A stretch of 12,459 nucleotides of DNA from contig CALWYM010000097.1 of assembly GCA_944385775.1 (NCBI GenBank), positions 1 to 12,459 of the forward strand, given 5' to 3'. Position 1 is the stretch's first letter, and each line of letters begins with the position of its first letter. A program made the position numbers and the translations under genes. Below the pieces are notes generated by a model. It did no database searches, was not told where the DNA came from, and saw only the letters and a list, made by a program, of their open reading frames with translations. Shown here piece by piece: positions 12,391 to 12,459 of this stretch. This stretch comes from an uncultured Oscillospiraceae bacterium (GTDB lineage Bacteria; Bacillota; Clostridia; Oscillospirales; Oscillospiraceae).

Positions 12391-12459
12391 TTAGCGCTTG
12401 TCGCTAACTGTATCTCTGCTGTTTCTTTCTTCCACGGCAGAAATGGGGTCCTCGGGAGC
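12391..12459 (-). CDS. Partial C-terminus of a minus-strand gene, unidentified
   Basis: One minus-strand frame is open from the window edge to a TAA at 12393-12391, giving 22 residues (starting APEDPISAVEERN, ending SDKR) with a charged composition typical of a protein tail. Its stop lies 13 bases before the minus-strand terminator, which is the main support. Another minus-strand frame stays open longer but runs through the terminator. Too little is present to name the product. Confidence 0.45.
   Translation of the reverse strand, partial: APEDPISAVEERNSRDTVSDKR

Overview
The window looks like chromosome from an endospore-forming, low-to-mid-GC Gram-positive bacterium. A gut Clostridia member (Oscillospiraceae/Ruminococcaceae type) is my inference. 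The grounds are strong AGGAGG-type ribosome sites, TTGACA/TATAAT-like promoters, hairpin-plus-T terminators, a PdaB-type sporulation deacetylase, and a cysteine-rich/VWA gene pair of a kind I associate with these bacteria.

Layout. Bases 1-124 hold short tandem and inverted repeats that look like the end of an insertion sequence. A small SAM-dependent methyltransferase (195-782) follows, preceded by a long hairpin with a T-tract directly against its ribosome site, which suggests attenuation. On the minus strand lies a membrane-anchored zinc amidase of the Amidase_2 fold (902-1546). Then come a plus-strand M19 membrane dipeptidase homologue (1731-2717) and a type-B carboxylesterase (2784-4361), separated by a terminator. 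Convergent to these is a CNNM/CorC (HlyC-like) membrane protein with CBS domains (4399-5727), whose roughly 200-base leader has riboswitch-like folding. The ribosome-associated GTPase TypA/BipA (6042-7868) lies further upstream on the same strand. A Nudix ADP-ribose pyrophosphatase (8237-8773) and a single tRNA-Ala(CGC) gene with its own promoter and terminator (8867-8942) follow on the plus strand. About 290 bases after the tRNA carry no convincing gene.

The most distinctive part is 9309-11197. A VWA-domain protein with a cysteine-containing C-terminal domain (minus strand) is divergent from a 120-residue protein with ten cysteines (plus strand). Neither has a signal peptide or a good vegetative promoter. 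Both have a CATAnnnT element about 30 bases upstream of the ribosome-site/start region, as in sigma-E/sigma-K mother-cell promoters. A PdaB-like polysaccharide deacetylase (11488-12282) follows. I infer a spore-envelope locus, possibly a disulfide-linked surface structure, but no experiment or database search supports that here. The right edge has the probable C-terminal end of another minus-strand gene with its terminator.

Most genes are single transcription units with their own promoters and terminators, so the window is a set of housekeeping neighbours, not one operon.
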